Positions 57,469 through 64,000 of a DNA stretch of 64,000 nt are shown one piece after another. Both the position numbers and the translations under genes were made by a program. Within the stretch, counting starts at the first letter, position 1. Each line of letters opens with the position of its first letter. This DNA is from Populus alba (taxonomy: Eukaryota > Streptophyta > Magnoliopsida > Malpighiales > Salicaceae): contig NC_133297.1 in assembly GCF_005239225.2 (NCBI RefSeq), positions 4,534,392 through 4,598,391 of the forward strand. The letters run 5' to 3'. Under the pieces are notes generated by a model. It saw nothing but the letters and a program-made list of their open reading frames with translations, did no database searches and was not told the DNA's origin.

Positions 57469-58503
57469 CCGCTGAGAATAATAAAATGTGTTAGGTTGTG
57501 CCTTAGCCAAACCTTTCTATTTATATATATATACAAAACACAGGCAATAACTATAAGGATTACAACATTGGAATAATCCTATATTACTTTCATATTCTTA
57601 TATATACATGCTATACATTTTATAATATGCCCCCTAAGCTGAGAATGGAGGATAAACCCGAAGCTTGAACCGAAAAAAAGTAAATGATACAACAGGAAGC
57701 GATTTAGTGAAGACATCGGCAAGTTGATCCCAAGAAGGAACAAAACGAACCTGAATCTTTTTCTTGGCAACACGGTCGTGGAAAAAGTGATAATCTACTT
57801 CAACATGCTTAGTACGAGCATGAAAGATAGGAATTAGTGAGAGATAGGTCGCACCAAGATTATCACACTAAATGGTAGGAGTAGAAACTAAGGGAACCTA
57901 CAGATCTGTTAACAAGTATTGAATCCAAATGACTTCAGCAATACCATCAGTAAGGGCTTTATACTCAGCCTCAGTAGAGGAGCGAGCAACTGTGCATTGC
58001 TTGCCGGATTTTTAAGAAATTAATGTCTGACCAAAAAAGACAAGATAGCCACCCGTAGACTTGCGATCATCAATACTACCAGCCTAATCTGCATATGTAA
58101 ATCCATGTAGAGCAAAAGAGGAGCCTCGAGTAATATGAAAACCATAAGATGTCGTACCTTTAAGATAGCTTAGAATACGTTTAATAGCGGCCCAATGAGA
58201 ATTTGTTGGAGCATGTATAAACTGACAGACTCTGTTAACAGAGAAACATATATATGGACGGGTGAAGGTAAGATATTGAAAAGCACCCATGATTTGATGA
58301 AATCATGTAGGATCAGAGAATGAGTGATCTGGTAATAGAGTGACTTTCGAAGGGGAGACTGGAGTATCAACGGGTTTGCAGGAAGTCATACCAGCTTGGG
58401 TGAGGATGTCAAGAATATATTTATGTTGACGCAGCATTAAACCCATACCGATAGACTGAACTTCAATACCCAAAAAATAGTGAACAACACCTAACTCATG
58501 AAG
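57469..58503 (-). mobile_element. Truncated copia element, 3' part (RT end, RNase H, LTR)
   Basis: On the - strand: end of reverse transcriptase (LGVVHYFLGIEV near 58490), the GAFQYLTFTRP and HWAAIKRILSYLKG motifs, RNase H ([11 protein letters not shown] near 57980; NLGATYLS), then a purine tract (AGCTTAGGGGGCA) and a probable 3' LTR (57469-57628, end poorly defined). Several stops. It is the downstream half of the element that continues at 61145-62886. Confidence 0.85.
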
Positions 58504-59269
58504 TGTAATAGTTCGATTGTACGACTCGATCGATGTTAAAAGTTCCCAACATATCCTTTTTATTTGAGGGTAAATTTTCTTTTATTACCAAAAATTCGAC
58601 AGAGCTTCATTTGCATTTAGGACATCCCAAGTTATCGACTACTATCAATTTACTCAATCAAACCCATCATCACAAGGTCCTATAATTCCGGACCTTATAT
58701 CAAAACCTCATAATTCCACGCCTCATACAATCCACACAATATATGTATCCTATGAGTAAGTTCAATTTGAACATAGTCCAAACATCATATCATAAAATTT
58801 AAAAGAAAAAGGAATACTATCATGCAAAGAAAGCATTTACAACATAATAAGTGTTCTTAAATATTTCAAAAAGGGTTAATTACAAGATAACTAAAATACT
58901 ACATGCTAAGCTGAACTTTTATAAATACATTAAGGTTTACACAAAAGTATACTACATAAATGTGTTAATTCTCTTTTGTTTAAGTTTAAGTATTTACATA
59001 AGCTTCCTAAAGTAAGGTCCTAAACTAATGATCTCCCTGGATATTTGATGCACATGTTACATAAATAAACATACCATTATGTTGATTATATATATAAATG
59101 CTCATGTTAATGAATACAAATGAAGTATAAATTTTCTATCGGATACATAAGAATTCTAATAGAGAACTTATAGTTTGCTTGTAAATCTTTTTAAACCCAA
59201 TTAACACTCATTTGTATATTCTTATTTTGGAATACTCTTATTTACTTGAATGAACTGGGTGACCTTGCA

Positions 59270-59560
59270 AAGTCTAATCTTGAAATCCTATCATGGATGC
59301 CATTAGTCGAAGCTAATCTTGTAATTCATATCCCGACAATCTTATCAAGAATGCTATTAACTGAAGCTAATCTTGTAAATCATCTCTTGGCAATCCTATC
59401 ACAGATGCCATTAGCCAAAGCTAATCTTGTAATTCATATCCCGGCAAACCCTATCACAACCCTATCACGGATGCCATTAGCCGAAGCTAATCTTGTAATT
59501 CATATCCCGGCAACCCTATCACGGATGCCATTAGCCAAAGCTAATCTTGTAAATCACTAG
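59270..59560. repeat. Tandem repeat, unit about 55-60 bp, inside the solo LTR
   Basis: About five units of 'gatgccattagccgaagc' plus 'taatcttgtaattcatatccc'. They make an open frame of 104 codons (59246-59560) of repeated MPLAEANLVIHIP type. It is a by-product of the repeat and not a gene. Confidence 0.8.
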
Positions 59561-59934
59561 ACTTTATTTATATTGAACGTTGATATTTATTGTAATTGCA
59601 TTCACCAGAAGAATTTTTAAATTGTATAAGTGTAAATAAAAGGAAAAATCACGCACCTGCTTCGTTTGTCTCGTGACCTCCCCTAACAGAAGATCCAATC
59701 CTGGTTGCTCCTCTTGAATTATAAGGAAGTTTTTTGTTATGATTCCTTCAAGCCAATATTATAGAGAATCCATATTCATCCATTACTCATATGTTACTTT
59801 CTATGCATGTTCATTTTTCTCATAATAACATAATACATATATCATGTATATTTTCAGAGTTAGGTATCTCAATGTGTAAAGTGTTCGTATGACTCAATTC
59901 TTTTATATTCTTATAAATAATATTCACGTGAAAG

Positions 59935-60115
59935 TCTACTGTTACTGTCTAACTTTGAACTGTTACTGTTCAATTTTCAACTATTACTGTCCAACTTTGA
60001 ACTGTTACTGTCCAACTTTCAACCGTTACTGTCCAACTTTCAACTTTGACTATCCAATTTTCAACCGTAACTGTCCAACCATTACTTTCTAACTTTGAAT
60101 TGTTACTGTCCAAAC
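59935..60115. repeat. Minisatellite, unit about 20 bp, inside the solo LTR
   Basis: About nine imperfect units of 'ctgttactgtccaactttgaa'-like sequence in a row (varied by caaccg, caattttc). Simple repeat, no coding role. Confidence 0.8.
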
Positions 60116-61144
60116 ACTCATCAGATTTTAAACTATATATCTAGAGTTTTCTAAAACTTCATTTTAAGTGAGATTGATCTCGTTAGAAAGCTAAAACATG
60201 AGTCTATAAGTTCTCTAAAGGGAGGAGAACCTAGTTTTGCCTCCAAGATAGTCAAAATTGCTCATTAACTAATTAGTCCTACTGTCCTACATAATTAGTC
60301 ACGACTCAGTCTTAGTTGGTAACCCAGAACTGGAGTTCTACATCTCCAAATTGAACAAGACCAGTTTCCTTGATTAACTAACATTCAAATCAACAATTTC
60401 TATGAGGAACCCGATCCTAATTCCCTCATCCTCCAACCCAAAATCTCACTGAAAGTCAGGAAACAAGTTTGTCCAGATTCGTCTCCCCCTTCCTTTCACA
60501 CAATACTTTCATAAACTACATACCACATACATGAATTAACTTAATTTTAAAAATAAGTACTTTTTCCCTAATTTATGTCTATGAACCCTAACCTATGATT
60601 CAATAATCAAAGGCATCAATTCTTTATCAAATTTGAAATGAATTTTGTTTAAGATCATGTTTATAACACCTTACCTGGTTCAAATTAAGATTTTTGATCT
60701 TTCAACCAGTTGAAGATTTTCAACTCCCTCCTTTCTTTTCTTCATGTTCAATCTCTTAGTAATCCTTTGCTCTCAAGTGTTTATCCCATCTATAAACTTT
60801 TAATCTTGAATGGGTTCTTGAAAATTTTAGTGTTTCTCTCTTGATTTCTCAAGAATGGGTATTAAACTCCATATTTTCTCTCCTTAGGGTTCCTATAGAT
60901 TTTTGGTGAGGAGAGAGTATTTATACTTTATATTTTCCCTTATTTGCATTTAGGCCCCCATTTTTCTTTGAATGTATTATTCTCTTCAATTAAATCTAAC
61001 CCTTAACAGTACCGAGTTTATTATAATGTCCCGAATTATTTTGCTTGGAAATTTATATTAAAAAAATTCATGAATTCCTGTTTTTATTTAACCATATGCA
61101 TGAATTTTTTCATTTTTATTTATTTATTTTTCCCGGGGTTTACA

Positions 61145-62886
61145 CGAAACTTGAACTCAAAGCTTAGTAACTGTATTAGGTGATGAAGCATAGCAGAGTT
61201 CCTACCCGTAAGTAGAATATCATCAACATATACCAGGAGATAGAATATATTAGTACCATAAGATAAGATAAACATGGAGGTGTCAACCTTGGAAGCTCGG
61301 AAACCAATGGAGAGCAAAAAATCACTTAGATGAGTGTAGCATGCTCTTGGTGCCTGTTTCAAACCATACAATAATTTGTGCAATTTGCACACATGAGATG
61401 GAAGAGAAGAGTCAACAAAACTTGGAGGTTGTTTCATGTAGACCTCTTCAGTAAGAACGCTATTGAGGAAGGCATTATGAATATCAAGCTGATGAATCTT
61501 TCAATTTTGCAAAACTACGATAGAGAAAACCAATTAGATGGTGGCCTGCTTAATAACTGGACTGAAGGTTTCAGAAAAATCAATGCCTTCTTGCTGGGTA
61601 AAACCTCTAGCAACAAGACGCGCTTTATAGCGCTCAATACTACCATCAACACGACGTTTGATCCGATATACCCATCTACTGCCAACAACATTCATCGAAG
61701 AATGAAAGGGAACCAAAGACCAAGTGTGATTAGATTGCAAAGTGACGATCTCATCATACATAGCATTATGCCAAATTGCATACCAGTCAGCATCAGAAAT
61801 TGAAAAGGGCTTAGAAGAGGGAGAATGCAATACTCGTATGGGGGCAGAGGTGGCGGCAGCTGAAGCAACCAGATTTGCTGTCTTCGATTGTAAGGTCTAA
61901 GAATCATAGGATGTTTGTTGCTTGCTAGTGGAGAAGCAGGGGAAGATGGTGGTAGTGAGGAGACCTGTGGCAGCTGATAAGAAGATAAATCAACCATAAG
62001 TTGCAGACCAGTTGAAGAGGATGATGAAAAAGCAACCGCAAGATTAGGACTGTCAGTAGAGGAGGGGCTGTAAGCAGAGACCAAATCTGCAGGAATACTA
62101 ACCAAGGAGGGCGAAGCAGAGGAGGAACTAGAGAGTGCCCCAAGACTAGGAGGAGATGAGACCAATTGACAAGCTGAACTTGCTTTATAAGGGTTAGATA
62201 AATAAGCATGGAATGATGGCCAAATAATGGGCAGAGACTGTGGTCGGGTGGCTATTTGGAGTGGCAGAGCTGAGTGTTGGGGGCTGTTTGGGTGGCTAGG
62301 GAAAGTGGGTAGTGGTGGGTGGTGAAGCAGATTTTGGGAGGGTGACAGTAGCGGGTTAGGTGGGGGTTGTGTTCGAGACTTTTGCAATCTGTTAAGAATT
62401 ATCAAATGGAAACACATGTTTATGGAAGCGGACATAACGAGAAATATAAATACGATGAGATGCAATGTCAAAACATCGATAACCAAGATGTAAGGAACTA
62501 TAACTAAAGAACACACATGGAGAGGAACGAAAATCCAATTTATGGTTATTATATAGACGCAGAAAAGGAAAACAGAGACATCCAAAGTACATAAAAAATG
62601 ATAATCAAGATACCGTTGAAATAAACAATCAAATGGAGAACTATGGGCAAGAACAGGAGTAGGCATGCAATTTATAAGATAAATAGAGGTTCAAAAGCAT
62701 AATTCCAAAATAAAAAAGGTGTTTTACATTGCCCTAAAAGAGTAAGACTTGTTTCTATAATATGCCTATGACGACGCTCTACTATGTCATTTTATTCATG
62801 AGTGTGAGGATAAATCAGACGATGATGAATACCATCGATCTAAAAAAATATGGACAATTTTCAGTATGCATCGCCCAATCAGTTTA
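61145..62886 (-). mobile_element. Truncated copia element, 5' part (integrase to RT)
   Basis: On the - strand from 62886: integrase core (HTHE then ERRHRHIIETSLTLL with a stop between), the post-integrase region (YFGCLCFPFLRLYN, near 62590), a Ser/Pro-rich linker, and reverse transcriptase ([20 protein letters not shown] near 61690; LYGLKQAPRACY; YVDDILLTG near 61220). GAG, protease, the 5' LTR and the start of integrase are missing. At 62887 it joins a B-gene tail directly. Continues across the solo LTR into 57469-58503. Confidence 0.88.
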
Positions 62887-63340
62887 AACAGAGATGGTGC
62901 TTCAGTGAAGATTCTGATTGACAAGCTTTCAGCAAAAACTTTTGAAGAATATTCCATTTATTATAACCCTTACAAGCAGCTGGATCAACACTACCAAGAC
63001 TCCTGGTTGAAAGTAGCGCATACTTTAGAGAGGTATATTTTGGAAACCTTTGGAGAAGTACAGCAACTCTTAGTGCAACTGTCTTGCTCCTCTTCACTCT
63101 TGTACAGACAATTTGTGCAGTCCTTTCCTTGCACTAGTACTCCAAGTGGACCAAGTTAGCCCCAATCAGGTGTCATTTTATTTCTCTCATTGTTGACTTT
63201 CGTTGTATTGTCTGTGTACTTTCCGTTTCCTCTGCAGTTTTTAATTGTACTTCAACTCATGGGCTTTCTTTGTATTTAATTTTAGTAGTCATGACTTTGT
63301 AATGATGGTTCTGATGGATGTTGTCTTCACTATTGTTGTT
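62887..63340 (+). pseudogene. Tail of a type B DUF247 gene (B3)
   Basis: Matches B1 from about 28985 (RDGASVKILIDKLSA) through the anchor, stop, 3' flank and the start of remnant C (atggatgttgtcttcac, near 63315). A 2-base loss in ttgaaagtagcg (ttgaaaaatagcg in B1) shifts the frame, giving VAHTLERYIL. The rest of B and its promoter are replaced by copia DNA. It marks the right edge of the array seen here. Confidence 0.82.
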
Positions 63341-64000
63341 ACTCATTTTTTTGAGCCATACGTGCTAATGGAGATGGTGTATATGCCTTTTCAATTGAAG
63401 GCAGGAGTTTAGTTCAGGGTTGCTGGGAGATTGATAAAAATAAAGGAAAAGGAAATGTTTTTCAGATTGTGTTTCAGCTGGCATTTGCTCTCTTGATCCT
63501 TCCTCTTTGCTGTCGAAATTGTCAGGATTCTTAGGCTAATTAGAAGTCTTTTAAATGATGCATTCGTTCCTTTTCTATCTGGTTTCTAAGGTTGGATAAA
63601 TCCCTCAGAAGCTGCACTAAAAAAATTAGCTCTGCCGTTGTTGCAATTTTTTTGTTCTAACTTTAGGCTTTGATTTTGATCTAGTTCCATACAATATCCG
63701 ACCCCATCCCGGCTATATTTTGTCACTCATAACATGTTGAAAATTGACCTACACTTTTATTGGGTCCTAGGGCTCACTATTTTTATGGAAGACTCTCAGT
63801 CAAAGTAGGATGCTTGGCATTGTCAGTTTCCTGATTTAGATCAGAGGATCCTTTTTGACCAACCAGGTTGCAGCCAATTTATATTCTGTAAAATGATTTT
63901 ATCTCACCTTGAATCCTTCATGAAAGTTGTAATTCTACATGTGTAGATGAATTTAGGTTTTTGAATCGCTTGATTTCAATAGAAAAAGCTCAAGATATTC
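63341..64000. other. Unassigned right end of the window
   Basis: Similarity to the C remnant stops at about 63340. The rest is less AT-rich than the spacers, with no open frame of note and no repeat shared with other parts of the window. It could be an intron or 3' region of a neighbouring gene. Confidence 0.4.

Larger units (their letters stand above)
58504..61144 (-). mobile_element. Solo LTR of 2641 bp nested in the copia element
   Basis: In + orientation it begins TGTAATAG and ends GTTTACA. Removing it together with one of the 5-bp flanks (TGAAG at 58499-58503, CGAAA at 61145-61149, an eroded target duplication) restores the copia reading frame across RT (EFKF then HELG, against the family pattern EFxMKDLG). 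On the - strand a TATAAATA box lies at 60925-60918, which sets the orientation. No coding region or partner LTR exists. Size and layout resemble the 23418-25558 solo LTR, but the sequence differs. Confidence 0.75.

Noticed and set aside
59246..59560. Repeat-rich 104-codon frame resembling a repeat protein
   Set aside because: Produced by tandem repeats inside a solo LTR; no start context or homologue.
59270..60115. Regularly spaced repeats resembling a CRISPR array
   Set aside because: Units are directly adjacent and imperfect with no unique spacers; eukaryotic minisatellites in an LTR.

Overview
This is a plant nuclear window: AT-rich DNA, LTR retrotransposons primed by initiator-Met tRNA, 5'UTR introns with TATA promoters, and many plant-specific DUF247 (UPF0481) genes. 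A woody eudicot of the Salicaceae (Populus or Salix) is my best guess, from the dense DUF247 array and an AT-rich short repeat that I associate with that family. This is inference and not proven by the sequence.

The organising principle is a segmentally duplicated cassette on the + strand. A full cassette holds an upstream block U, a DUF247 gene of type A (about 450 aa, single coding exon, 5'UTR intron near 795 bp), a spacer, a DUF247 gene of type B (536 aa, N-terminal tandem repeats, 5'UTR intron near 650 bp), a remnant C of a third DUF247 gene, and a downstream block. Copies are: A1 (3612-4967) with only the tail of B0 and C0 (12029-12560); A2 (18891-20261) with B1 (27624-29234) and C1 (29393-29744); A3 (40006-41358) with no B; A4 (49165-50524, frameshifted) with B2 (53056-54671, frameshifted) and C2 (54835-55165); and a last B3 tail at 62887-63340. 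A diverged, truncated DUF247 gene D lies on the - strand (14358-12840).

Mobile DNA has reshaped each cassette. A young 4775-bp Ty1/copia element with non-canonical TA..TA LTR ends, a 5-bp target duplication and one nonsense codon sits 3' of A1 (5441-10215). A 2141-bp solo LTR lies between A2 and B1 (23418-25558). A 5'-truncated copia on the - strand follows A3 (42366-44938). Another truncated - strand copia (57469-62886) is split by a 2641-bp solo LTR. A 754-bp element with inner inverted repeats interrupts the U block before A3. A 500-bp run of N is at 31014-31513.

A1, A2, A3 and B1 look intact. All are predicted C-terminally anchored single-pass membrane proteins of unknown biochemical function. 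The most interesting signals are the repeated A+B pairing of two diverged DUF247 types, the N-terminal repeats of B, a variable patch at the same domain position in A and B, a core promoter of A genes with two TGACG-type sites and a W-box next to the TATA box, and the mosaic structure of A4. The frameshifts in A4 and B2 fall in stretches where copies differ almost only by single-base homopolymer length, so they may be assembly errors.
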